Source: Shimia thalassica (GTDB lineage Bacteria > Pseudomonadota > Alphaproteobacteria > Rhodobacterales > Rhodobacteraceae). From it: a stretch of 64,000 bases of DNA. Below, one piece after another: positions 33,835 through 43,400 of this stretch (positions within the stretch are counted from its first letter, which is position 1; each line of letters starts with the position of its first letter). The notes under the pieces were generated by a model. That model had not been told where the DNA came from. It saw only the letters and a list, made by a program, of their open reading frames with translations, and did no database searches. Both the position numbers and the translations under genes were made by a program. The DNA is taken from contig NZ_CYTW01000005.1 in the NCBI RefSeq assembly GCF_001458215.1, positions 1-64,000 on the forward strand, read 5' to 3'.

Positions 33835-35057
33835 CCGCCCGTGCAGCCGTCTTCGTTGAATCCAACACCACCGGGTCTGGGGCTGACTTTATCAATTCAG
33901 CTATCCGGCTTGGCCTAAAACCATTCCTGTTGGCCAACAAGGCTGACCGTTACGGTTTCCTTGAGGCGATGCAGGACGTCGAGGTGCTTAGTTGTGACAC
34001 GTCCTCGGATCAGACCATCACGGCGGCGATCGACACCATTGCTGTGGATCATGCTGTTTCGCTCGTGATCTCTACAAGTGATTACTACTTGCAGGCCGCA
34101 GCCCGGCAAGCCAAACGCCTTGGTCTAACTGCGCCGGACCCCGACGCCATCGCCATGTGTCAGGACAAGGCCATTCAGGCACAGGTGCTTGCGCACCAGG
34201 GGATTGGCGTTCCGACAGATCATGTCACGGTCAACACAGTCGCTGATATCGATGAGGCCCTCTTCAAGGTTGGCCTCCCCTGCATTGTGAAACCCGTCGT
34301 CGGCACGGGTAGCATCAACGTGCGGTTGGTTCGCGCGCAGCGTGACGCGCGCGCAATGGCCACCGCCATCCTTGCTGCCAAAGTCAACGATCGTGGCCAG
34401 ACCGTGCAAAACCGGGCGCTTCTGATGTCTTATGTCGAAGGACGGGAGTTCTCGGTCGAGATCCTCGATGCAGAGGTGATCGGGGTGACAGCCAAGCATC
34501 TTGGTCCTTTGCCATATTTTGTTGAAACCGGGCACGATTTCCCCGCGCCGATCCCCGAGAAACTGACCCAGCAACTTGGTGAGACAGCTCAACGGGCTGT
34601 CCTGACTCTTGGTTTGGATAAAGGACCGGCGCATGTCGAACTGCGTTATGACGGCGACGCAATCAAAGTTATCGAGATCAATCCCAGGCTCGCAGGTGGG
34701 AACATTCCGACCCTGATGCGCCTCGCAACCGGCCATGACATGACCGAAATGGTGCTCCGGTCGGCGCTCGGCCTGTCTCGGCCAAAAGATATTGACGCAA
34801 AGGTACATACGGCCCTGCGGTTTATCATTCCCGGCCATAACAGTTGGTTCTCACCCATCGGTAAGCGCGGTCAAATCCGCGCTCAATTCGGCCTAGAGGA
34901 TGTCACCTACTATCGGCAGTTTCCGGTCAATTTCCGCTGCACCTACGACTTCAATGATCGGCTGGGGCATGTCATCGCGACCGATCCTTCACCAGTCTCC
35001 GCCATGACTCGCGCTGACAACGCCATCGTCCACATTTGCCGCTCAAAGGAAAACTAA
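33831..35057 (+). CDS. ATP-grasp carboxylate-amine ligase
   Basis: A 408-residue ATP-grasp enzyme. A pre-ATP-grasp domain (AAVFVESNTTGSGADFI) is followed by ATP-binding segments CIVKPVVGTGSINVRLV and MSYVEGREFSVEIL and the metal-binding VIEINPRLAGGNIPTLM. Such ligases activate a carboxylate as acyl phosphate and couple it to an amine, thiol or carrier peptide. Partners are suggested by context: products of the upstream PLP enzyme, or the small protein at the end of the cluster. Translationally coupled to the PLP gene by a four-base overlap; the ArgH-like gene starts one base after its stop. Confidence 0.85.
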   Translation: MTARAAVFVESNTTGSGADFINSAIRLGLKPFLLANKADRYGFLEAMQDVEVLSCDTSSDQTITAAIDTIAVDHAVSLVISTSDYYLQAAARQAKRLGLTAPDPDAIAMCQDKAIQAQVLAHQGIGVPTDHVTVNTVADIDEALFKVGLPCIVKPVVGTGSINVRLVRAQRDARAMATAILAAKVNDRGQTVQNRALLMSYVEGREFSVEILDAEVIGVTAKHLGPLPYFVETGHDFPAPIPEKLTQQLGETAQRAVLTLGLDKGPAHVELRYDGDAIKVIEINPRLAGGNIPTLMRLATGHDMTEMVLRSALGLSRPKDIDAKVHTALRFIIPGHNSWFSPIGKRGQIRAQFGLEDVTYYRQFPVNFRCTYDFNDRLGHVIATDPSPVSAMTRADNAIVHICRSKEN

Positions 35058-35058
35058 C

Positions 35059-36534
35059 ATGAAGAATACCGGACGTATCGCAACCCTGTTGCACCCCGAA
35101 GCCCGGCGGATCGTGTTTAACGACAGCCTGCATGCCGCTGCCAAGGAAAACCTGCCACACTACGCAGAAATGGACCGTGCTCAGGCCGTTATGCTGGCCG
35201 AGACCGGATATCTGCACACGGATTTTGCCATGAAAATCATCCGTCAGCTGGATGAACTTGAAGTGACCGACTTCCGTTCGATTGCGGCGCACCCTGCTCC
35301 GCGCGGCGAATACCTTGCCTACGAGGACGCCTTGCGAGAGCTGCTTGGAAACACGGTTTCAAATCTGCATCTAGGTCGCAGCCGCAATGACCTGAGCGCA
35401 ACGCTGCTCAAGCTGAAGCTGCGGAAACCATTCCGGGCGCTTGCGAGCGAGGTTATCCAACTGGTCGAAACTCTGATTGACAAGGCGCGCGACAATCTGG
35501 AAACGCCCTTGCCGCTGCACACCCACCGCCAGCCTGCAGTACCGTCGACACTGGCGCATCATTGCGCCGGGTTTGCCACCTGTCTCCTCCGTGATCTCGA
35601 CGCCATTCTTGCGCTTGCTCCCAGTCTGAACACGTCTTGCCTCGGGGCGGGCTGCGGTGGTGGAACAACAATCGCCATCCGTCCAAAAAGAACGGCCGAA
35701 CTTCTTGGTTTTGCAACACCGGTGGGCAACTCGATTGATGCAGTCGCCTCACGTGATCTGGTTCTGCGGCTGTTGTCAGCCCTATCCATCTTGAGCAACA
35801 ACTTGGGCCGAATTTCCGAAACTTTGCTGGGGTGGTTGGGAGACGCAGGTCTTGCCTCGCTTCCAGACGCGCTCGTTGGGTCGTCATCCGCGATGCCTCA
35901 CAAACGCAACGCATTCCTGCTGGAACAAGTTCAAGGCAAATCAGGAGTCGTTACCGGTGTGCTCATGTCCGCACTATGTGCGTCACAAGCTTCTCCCTTC
36001 ACAAATTGTGTCGCCGTGGGCACCGAGGCGAGCGGGCAGGTATGGCATGGCGTCGAAACAACGCGGCAAGCGCTGGTCCTGACCCGCCTATGTATAGATG
36101 GTCTCGAGGTGAACCAAGACGCCGCTTTCGCCATGATGATGGATCGATATGTCAATGCGATGGAAGCCGCCAACAAGCTGGTCGAAGCCGGAGCAAACGA
36201 CTTTCGATCCGCACATGCCGAAATCGGCCAGCTTGTAACCCAGGCCGAAGCTGTGCCCAAAACGGAACTGCTGTCGACCCGCAAGGCAGCCAATCTGCCT
36301 GTCTTGGAACGGGCTCGGGCGGATCTCACGCCTTCGGCCATCATCCTGGCCGCATCTCATGGCGGTGGCCCTGCCCCGGACGCTGTAACAGCCACGCTTG
36401 ATGCTTTGACTGCGGCCCTGACTGGCTGCGGGAAACAGGTTTCAGCGCTCAGTACCGGCTGGGATCACGCCCAAAAGCAGCTCTCAGAAGCGATCGCCAA
36501 ACTCAACATCCACGCCTCATCACAACACGCCTGA
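35059..36534 (+). CDS. Argininosuccinate-lyase-like fumarate-releasing enzyme
   Basis: A 491-residue member of the fumarase/aspartase superfamily, closest in motifs to argininosuccinate lyase: HLGRSRNDLSATLLKLKL, LPLHTHRQPAVPSTLAHH and the superfamily signature GSSSAMPHKRNAFLLE. These enzymes split N-C bonds of succinyl-type adducts and release fumarate. In this cluster, with no other arginine genes, it probably cleaves an aspartate adduct made by the PLP enzyme or by the ATP-grasp ligase. Whether it has residual argininosuccinate activity cannot be judged. Spacing of one base to the ligase gene shows one operon. Confidence 0.8.
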   Translation: MKNTGRIATLLHPEARRIVFNDSLHAAAKENLPHYAEMDRAQAVMLAETGYLHTDFAMKIIRQLDELEVTDFRSIAAHPAPRGEYLAYEDALRELLGNTVSNLHLGRSRNDLSATLLKLKLRKPFRALASEVIQLVETLIDKARDNLETPLPLHTHRQPAVPSTLAHHCAGFATCLLRDLDAILALAPSLNTSCLGAGCGGGTTIAIRPKRTAELLGFATPVGNSIDAVASRDLVLRLLSALSILSNNLGRISETLLGWLGDAGLASLPDALVGSSSAMPHKRNAFLLEQVQGKSGVVTGVLMSALCASQASPFTNCVAVGTEASGQVWHGVETTRQALVLTRLCIDGLEVNQDAAFAMMMDRYVNAMEAANKLVEAGANDFRSAHAEIGQLVTQAEAVPKTELLSTRKAANLPVLERARADLTPSAIILAASHGGGPAPDAVTATLDALTAALTGCGKQVSALSTGWDHAQKQLSEAIAKLNIHASSQHA

Positions 36535-36558
36535 ACTCAAGAAACAAAGGAGATAACC

Positions 36559-37491
36559 ATGAAACACGCCGTTTTCGTTTTTTGCACCGACCTAAACAAA
36601 GATCCTGTCGCCAGCCACGTGCTGTCGGCTCTCGCAAATGAAGTCCAGCTTATCGACACTGAACTTGAAATTGACGGTTGTGCAGTGCAGAAGACCTCGA
36701 CCCCCGAGGGGAACCGTCTTTCCGTGGTGCGCACCCACGAAGTCGCCAGTCATGACTATGCCCGCTATGCCCCGTTGCTAAACGCGCATTTCAGCGATGC
36801 TGACCTGATCGGTCTGGTCAACTGGCATCAGGGCGCGAAGGCCCCCGAAAAAATCTTTACTGTTCAAACAACCGGAGACATGGGCAGCGGGTCATTCAGC
36901 CCGGTTGACCCGGCCCTTGTTCGCAGCCTTTTGCTTGCCATTGAGGACAAGCGTCAAAGTGTTGGCCTGGGCGATTTTCACACCCTTATCGAAGCCACTC
37001 ACTGGTCCGGAGTGCAATATGGGTCCTCCGGGAAAGAGGTGCTCGACATCGCAGCCTCTGTGGTGGACATCGAAATCGGCAGTTACCCGGACGACTGGGC
37101 CAATCCAATTGCCGCCAAGGTGCTCGCACGTGCCTTGCCCCATGTGTTCGATCGGGCAAATCAGCCGCTGCGGTCTTTGCTATGTTTCGGCGGAGTGCAT
37201 TTCGAACCTGGGTTCTGCCAACCGGTTTTTGCCGAAACTGACGGGGCACCCTTCGCAACCAGCCACATTTTGCCAAACCAATGGTTGGTGTCCGAAGGCT
37301 ATGATCAGCCCGACCGCATTAAGGCCCTGCACGCCTGTGCGGCTTCTGTTACCGGGGGTGTTGACGCGATCGTGTTTCACGACAAGCTGAAGGCCTCCTA
37401 CAAGGCTATGGCACGCCAGCTTGCCGAAGATCTCGGCGTTCCAGCAGTGTCCCACAAGAAACTGCGCAATCCCACCACACTGACTTTCTAA
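36559..37491 (+). CDS. Archaeal/plant-type D-aminoacyl-tRNA deacylase relative (DTD2/GEK1 family)
   Basis: A 310-residue protein with the DTD2/GEK1 layout: VNWHQGAKAPEKIFTVQTTGD, LIEATHWSGV (EATHxG-type motif), VDIEIGSYPDDWANP, FGGVHFEPGF and ATSHILPNQWL in the expected order. Known members remove D-amino acids, and aldehyde-modified ones, from tRNA; they are typical of archaea and plants and rare in alphaproteobacteria. Here EATHHG reads EATHWS, so specificity may have changed. A protective role against a mischarged product, or a biosynthetic hydrolase role, is inferred from its position inside the cluster. AAAGGAGATAACC precedes the ATG. Confidence 0.75.
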   Translation: MKHAVFVFCTDLNKDPVASHVLSALANEVQLIDTELEIDGCAVQKTSTPEGNRLSVVRTHEVASHDYARYAPLLNAHFSDADLIGLVNWHQGAKAPEKIFTVQTTGDMGSGSFSPVDPALVRSLLLAIEDKRQSVGLGDFHTLIEATHWSGVQYGSSGKEVLDIAASVVDIEIGSYPDDWANPIAAKVLARALPHVFDRANQPLRSLLCFGGVHFEPGFCQPVFAETDGAPFATSHILPNQWLVSEGYDQPDRIKALHACAASVTGGVDAIVFHDKLKASYKAMARQLAEDLGVPAVSHKKLRNPTTLTF

Positions 37492-37503
37492 AGGAGAATG
37501 ACC

Positions 37504-38277
37504 ATGAGCCTTTCGATTCTCGTACTTTGCTCAGATGGCCCTCACCATGGCTATCTCACGTCCAAACTGTCTTCACGTTTCACGGACCTGCGCATTGTCT
37601 GTGAATCTGAGGCGGCCCAGCTGAACAAACTATGGCGGGCACGGCGTTACCGTGACTACACTTGGCGGCGCTATCACGGCCTGCGCCGTCAGGTACTTGG
37701 GTTGGACAGCTACCGGCGTTCCTTTTTTGGCGGCTGTTTTTCTACAGTCGCGCCAAACCAAGGCCATGTAACCAACGTCGCTGACATCAATGGCCCCGAA
37801 ATTATGGCCTGCATCCGGGCAAGGCGCCCGGATGTGATCGTTGTTATGGGTACTTCAATCCTGAAGGGTGATGTGCTTTTTCAAGATATTCCCATTGTCA
37901 ACATACACGGTGGTTATCTTCCCGATTACAAGGGAAACCATTGTATCTTCTTCGCGCTACTGCACGACCGACCGGACCGAGTTGCGGCCACGATCCACTA
38001 TGTCGACGCAGGCGTAGATAGCGGCGCCATCATCGATCGTGCCCTGGGTTCCGTTACCCCCTCCGACATCCCCGAAACCCTATACTGCAAAGTCGAACGA
38101 GATGCCGTCGACCGCCTGGTTGAACTGCTGCTCAAACTGAGCCGCGGGCATCCGCTCGCGGCCATCAGCCAACCTGACAATGGCCAAGTCTTTCGAACCT
38201 GCGACCGAACACCTTGGCACGACCTGCGCCTTTGGTTGTGCCGGGGTCGCCTGTTACCGCCCACAAAGAATGGATGA
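37504..38277 (+). CDS. Formyltransferase-fold protein
   Basis: A 257-residue protein of the formyl-transferase fold (GART, methionyl-tRNA formyltransferase). The catalytic triad is kept: N and H in VNIHGGYLPDYKGN and D in HYVDAGVDSGAII. These enzymes move a formyl group from 10-formyl-tetrahydrofolate to an amine. There is no C-terminal Fmt domain, so it is not the housekeeping Fmt. An N-formylation step in the cluster's pathway is plausible. The ATG at 37504 lies eight bases after AAAGGAG; the ATG at 37498 is too close to it. Confidence 0.8.
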   Translation: MSLSILVLCSDGPHHGYLTSKLSSRFTDLRIVCESEAAQLNKLWRARRYRDYTWRRYHGLRRQVLGLDSYRRSFFGGCFSTVAPNQGHVTNVADINGPEIMACIRARRPDVIVVMGTSILKGDVLFQDIPIVNIHGGYLPDYKGNHCIFFALLHDRPDRVAATIHYVDAGVDSGAIIDRALGSVTPSDIPETLYCKVERDAVDRLVELLLKLSRGHPLAAISQPDNGQVFRTCDRTPWHDLRLWLCRGRLLPPTKNG

Positions 38278-38282
38278 GGAAA

Positions 38283-38480
38283 ATGCCCGACAACAATCAG
38301 AACAGTGACGACGTTCACATTGCCGAGTCCTCCATGGCCTTTTCCAAAAAAACGATGCTGCGTATCGGTCCTGTGCTGGATGTCATCACCAGTGCTGGAC
38401 GCCAATTTGCAGCGATCGATATCGATGGAATCATGGTGTTCTACGCGCCCCTAGAAGATATCCGAATAGAGCCATGCTAA
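38283..38480 (+). CDS. Small protein of unknown function at the end of the biosynthetic cluster
   Basis: A 65-residue protein that I do not recognise. It has a polar N-terminus (MPDNNQNSDDVHIAES) and a compact C-terminal part of probable beta strands (MLRIGPVLDVITSAG, RQFAAIDIDGIMVFYAP) ending in LEDIRIEPC with cysteine as the last residue. It starts three bases after the formyltransferase stop with a good GAGGA site, so it belongs to the operon. Size, position next to an ATP-grasp ligase gene set and the exposed tail make a carrier or scaffold peptide possible, but a small SH3-like accessory protein is equally possible. Confidence 0.65.
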   Translation: MPDNNQNSDDVHIAESSMAFSKKTMLRIGPVLDVITSAGRQFAAIDIDGIMVFYAPLEDIRIEPC

Positions 38481-38582
38481 GCCCGTTCATGTCAGATTGG
38501 AACGGCTTGCCGTCGGTTGGCCAACAGCGCTGCCGGTGTTGTCACGTAAACTACGCCGCGTTCAGAGGCCGACATTTGCTCT

Positions 38583-39405
38583 TAGGGCAGTGTCAGAGCA
38601 AATTCACCTTGAGACGGGTAGGGTGGTTTCGTAGCGTCTGTCCATGCCAAAACGCTCCCCTTTTCGATACTTCAAAACGAGCCCCGAGATTATCCGCCTA
38701 GCGGTGATGATGTATGTTCGGTTTCCACTTTCTCTGCGTAATGTGGAGGATCTTCTGCATGAGCGGGGTATCGATGTCAGCCATGAAACCATCCGGTTCT
38801 GGTGGAACAGATTTGGTCCGTTGTTTGCCGCTGAGATCCGTCGAAACCGTGTCCATAGTCTCCGCGCGTATTCCAATTGGCGGTGGCACTTAGACGAGGT
38901 TTTCGTGAAGATCAACGGTGAGAGACATTACCTTTGGCGGGCGGTTGATCACGAGGGTGAGGTGTTGGAAAGTTACGTCACGAAGGGCCGAGACCGTACC
39001 GCAGCCCTTAAATTCTTGAAGAAAACGATGAAACGGCATGGGTCGCCGGAGGTCGTTGTCACCGATAGATTGCGGTCATATGGCGCTGCAATGAAAGTTA
39101 TCGGGAATGCGTCCAGGCAAGAAACCGGCCGCTGGAAAAACAATCGTGCAGAAAATTCCCACTTACCTTTTCGAAGGTGAGAACGAGCCATGCACCGCTT
39201 TCGCAGGATGCGAAGTTTGCAGAAATTCGTCTCCGTTCACGCTTCCGTCTCCAACCACTTCAATCAGGATCGCAGCCTTTCTCAAAGAGAGCATTTCAAG
39301 CTGAATCGCACCGCTGCTCTCGCTGAGTGGCGCGGTCTCTGCACGGAATAAAGGGCAGTGATGCTGGCCTAGTTGAGACTGGTTCGAATTTGTCTGACAG
39401 CACCG
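38583..39405 (+). mobile_element. IS6-family insertion sequence, second copy (defective)
   Basis: About 820 bases. Ends GGGCAGTGTCAGAGCAAATTC and, at the right, GAATTTGTCTGACAGCACCGCC form inverted repeats. It inserted about 100 bases after the 65-residue gene, limiting the cluster on this side. No target duplication is seen. Confidence 0.8.
38644..39351 (+). pseudogene. IS6-family transposase with one in-frame stop
   Basis: Same length (235 codons) and about the same protein as the intact copy at 26948-27655, but codon 179 is TGA (39178-39180), just after HLPFRR and the catalytic glutamate. The frame continues without shifts to TAA at 39349-39351. So it is inactive by a single nonsense change, unless read through. 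Confidence 0.88.
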
Positions 39406-39446
39406 CCATAACCTCTGTCTCACAAATCGCTGAAAACTGGCGTTGC

Positions 39447-40262
39447 AGCGTTGTCAGAGGAAACCGGCTTGAGGCGGGCAAGGTTGCGACTTAGCCTCGT
39501 GTCATGACAGCACGCTCTCCTTTTCGCCTTTTCAAGACAAGCCTGTAGGTCATCCGGCGAACGGTGATGATGTGTGTCCGATTTCCGCTTTCGCTTTGAA
39601 AATCGGAAGTTTTGCTGCAGAAGCGCGGCACCGATGGAAGCCACGAAGCCATTCGTTTCTGGTGGAACAGGTTCAGTCCCTTGTTTGCATCCTAAATTTG
39701 AAAAAAGCAGGCACATCAACTTCGATCTCACTCGAACTGGTGTTGGCACCTCGACGAGGTTTTTGTGAAAGCAACAGCGTCCAACACTATCTTTGGCGTG
39801 CGGTTTAACTCGAAAGCGATGTGCCCGAATGTTTCGTCACCAAGCGCCGCGACCACACACCTGCCCCTAAATTCCTAAAAAAAGGCGATCAATGGTATGC
39901 CTAACCGTGGGGCATCGTCACCGAAAAATTGCGTTCTTACGGTGCCGCGACGAAGGTCATCGGGAGGGTGGCGAGGCAAGAGACCGGGCGTTGGAAGAAC
40001 AACCGAGCAGAGAACTTACATCTACCTTTGAGACGAAAGGAACATGCCATGCTCCGCTTTCGCCGAATGCAAAGTCTGCAGAAATTTTTTCTGTCCACGC
40101 GTTCATTTTCAATCACTTCAATCAGGGCCATAGCCTTTCGCAAGGAGGCTATTTCAAGCTAAACTGTACCGCTGCTCCTGCTGAGTGAATTGGTCTATGT
40201 GCGGGATAAAGGGCAGCATTTCTGGCCTTGTAGAGACTGACTCGAATTGATCTGACAGCCCC
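39447..40262 (+). mobile_element. IS6-family remnant, third copy (heavily decayed)
   Basis: Ends GCGTTGTCAGAGGAAACC and GAATTGATCTGACAGCCCC are still visible. It lies about 40 bases from the second copy, a tandem arrangement typical of IS6 accumulation. Confidence 0.7.
39504..40209 (+). pseudogene. Decayed IS6-family transposase
   Basis: Starts MTARSPFRLFKTSL, matching the intact transposase, then breaks up with stop codons and frameshifts (TAG at about 39545, TGA near 39598). The C-terminal part is recognisable near 39929-40160: LRSYGAATKVIGRVARQETGRWKNNRAEN then LHLPLRRKEH. Confidence 0.8.
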
Positions 40263-40461
40263 TTCCTTTTGTCCCTGCATGCGTGAAGCGGCTCCACCGT
40301 ATTTGTTCGTGATCTCAGAAGCTTGAGTAAACGCCAAATTCGAACAAGGGAGAATTTTGGGGGCCGGTGACTTTCGTTATCTAGGCTGAATTTGACAAAA
40401 AAGCCAAAAAATGCACGATTTTGAGAGAACAGCGTAAGCGAACTTTATTTAGAGGGTTTTC
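40263..40461. other. Upstream region of the giant RTX gene
   Basis: About 200 AT-richer bases between the IS6 remnant and the RTX start, expected to hold its promoter. No specific element is recognised. Confidence 0.4.
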
Positions 40462-43400
40462 ATGGCTGATTTTGACGGAACCGAAATTGATGATGTCTTT
40501 GTAGCGACCCCTTCATCAGATGGTCTTGAAATTATAGGAAACGGAGGGGACGACTCTCTTACAGGTTCCGGTGGCGCGGACTTCATCCGGGGGGACAGTG
40601 ACACGACCCCAAATGTCGGAGACGATAGTCTTTTCGGATTGGGCGGCAGCGACACCCTCATAGGGGACGGCGGGGACGACTTCCTTGACGGCGGAGCTGG
40701 GGACGACTCTCTGATCGCCGGAGAAGGATGGGATACCCTAGGTGGCAGTGATGGCAACGACACCCTCCAGGGCGGACCGGTCAATCCGAACCGCCTTTTG
40801 GGGGGCTATGGCGATGATCTGGTTCTGGGTGGTGACGTCCGGGATTCTCTGTTGGGTGGTGCAGGATCTGATACCCTGAGAGGGGGCGGAGGCGATGACT
40901 ATCTCATTGGAGATGGAGACTACGATCACGACGAAACCAACGACGGTTCAATTCATAATGCCTTTGCTGACAGCATTTCAGGAGAAGACGGTGACGACGC
41001 GCTTTTTGGAGGCGGGCTGGACACGTTGGATGGCGGTGCAGGCGATGACGACCTGTACTATTACATATTCGATACGCTCCCGACATTTGACAATATTCAA
41101 GGCGATGCAGGCTCTGACGTGTTGTCCATTCGCGGGATCGTACCCGTATCCGGGAATACGGGTGAAAACGCAGTCGGGATGAACCTCGTTCTGACGGACA
41201 GTCACGGGATCGAGCGCCTCTTGGTCGACCGGTTCTTTACGATTGGAGGTGACGGTGACGACTTCGTAGATCTGTCCCAGGTCCTCCTGCCGGAGGGAAC
41301 AAGCGGTACCTTCAGGTTGTTTGATGGCGATGACACGATGCATGGTTCGATGCACGATGACACCATCATTGGCGATTCAGTAGATGACGGCAATACCCTA
41401 GACGACGGCGATGACAGCCTGTTCGGCGCCGAAGGCAACGACGATTTACACGGCGGCGCGGGCAATGACAGCTTGTTTGGTGAAGACGGTGATGACGACC
41501 TCTATGGCGGGCATGGGGCAGACTATCTGTCGGGCGGAGTTGGCAATGACACGCTACGAGCAGATGTCTCAAACTCTAGTAACCACTTCGGGCATAGCAG
41601 TGGTCCGGATGGCCTGAACGACACGCTGGATGGCGGGGCCGGTGACGACGTGCTGTATTCTGGCCAGTATGCGCAGTTGGACGAATATGTCGGTACAGAA
41701 GTTTATCTGGGAGGCGAAGGCGAAGATACACTTTCCGTGGGCGGTTTGCGTGGAGACCTGATCCTTGACAGCGGGGCCTCGATCGAAGTTTTGATTGGTA
41801 GGATTTACGGCCTTGAATCCGGGATCACAGTCGATTTGAGTGGCTTGTCTGCTACAGGCCAGGAACAGGATTTCCATCCGATTGGGGAGGAATTGGCCCC
41901 GTTTGTCGCCGGCGACACATCTATCGCCTCTCTGACAACGGAACGTCAAAACACGCATTCTGTGCTTGGTGCTGGTGCGGACATCATGACCGGCAGCATG
42001 TTCAACGACCAAGTGGTTGCCGGTGCCGGGAATGACGTCATTGCGGGGGGCGCTGGGACGGATGTGCTTGAAGGCCGCGAAGGCGACGACTCTCTTGATG
42101 GGCAGGATGGTGACGATTTCCTGATCGGGGATCAGGGCAATGATACGCTTGTCGGTGGGGATGGGAATGATCACTTTTACCTGCGTGCAGCCGCAGGGGA
42201 TCGGGATGTGCTGCGCGGGGGGGAGGGTATCGATACCGTCCATACGAACCTTCAGCTATTTAGCGGCACTGACTATCGCACGATTTCCAGTCTTATCCTG
42301 GACGAAGCAGCATCGATTGAACTCCTTGAAATTGGCCATACCGACGTCCGCGCAACCGAAGGCGATGATGTCTTTTTCCTAGGCGATCTCGTCTCGATTT
42401 CACATCGCAACCCATCCGACCCCACGGATACGTTCAGGGTTCAGTTGCTTGGCGGCAATGACCGTTTCGAAATTGGCGATGTCGGGGCAACGGGCATCAC
42501 GGACCAGCAGATTCACGGCGGCGACGGCGATGACCTGATCGATTTCACCGGTGAGGGGCTAAGCGGTCTTACCGGCGCATACCGGACCTATATCCATGGC
42601 GAGGCAGGAAACGACACGCTGCGCGGCACGGCGACGGCAGACTTTCTGTCCGGTGGTGAGGGTAACGATGTCATCGAAGCGGAAGCCGGAGATGACAGCA
42701 TCAATGCCGGATCCGGCGCCGATACGGTTTTCGGGGGCACGGGCGACGACACGATCCGCTCGCAAGCGGTTTCGGGCGAATCCGTTGAACTTGATGGGGG
42801 TGAAGGCGACGATACCTTTTTCGCAAGTATTCTGGACGACGCAGCCATCCGGGGCGGTGTGGGTCATGATCGCTTATATTTTGACAATTTTTTTGGATCA
42901 TTGATTTTCGATGAGACGACTTCGATCGAATATCTAAATATTGACTCAAGTTCTCTGGGTGGCAGTGGCGACGATTATCTGGACGTTGCGAATGTGGCTG
43001 AAATAGATACGCGCCGCCCACTCGACTTACCTACCTATGGGAATTGGGATGCCTCTTTCAGGTTCGGGTCCGGGAACGATACCCTGATCGGGTCGCAGTT
43101 CAGCGAGATTATCAGTGGCGGCGAGGGTGACGACAGTCTCGACGCCGGTGCAGGGGACGATTTGTTCCTTGCTTACCAAGGACGCGACACCCTGCAGGGG
43201 GGGGCGGGTGTGGATACTGTCATACTTGAGTCGCGACCCGAAAGCTCGGGCGGTGGCGCCGTCGACACCTCCGAAGTCTTTCTGGATGCAACGACTTCGG
43301 TCGAACGCATCGACTTTAACGCGCAAGCCTTTTTCGGGGCCGCCGCAGATGAGCTGTTCGATTTTGGCGGCGTCACCAATTACATCAGCTATGTGGCCAT

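Noticed and set aside
35059-36534. Housekeeping argH
   Set aside because: Embedded in a pathway-type operon without argG or other arginine genes; motifs alone do not prove argininosuccinate activity.
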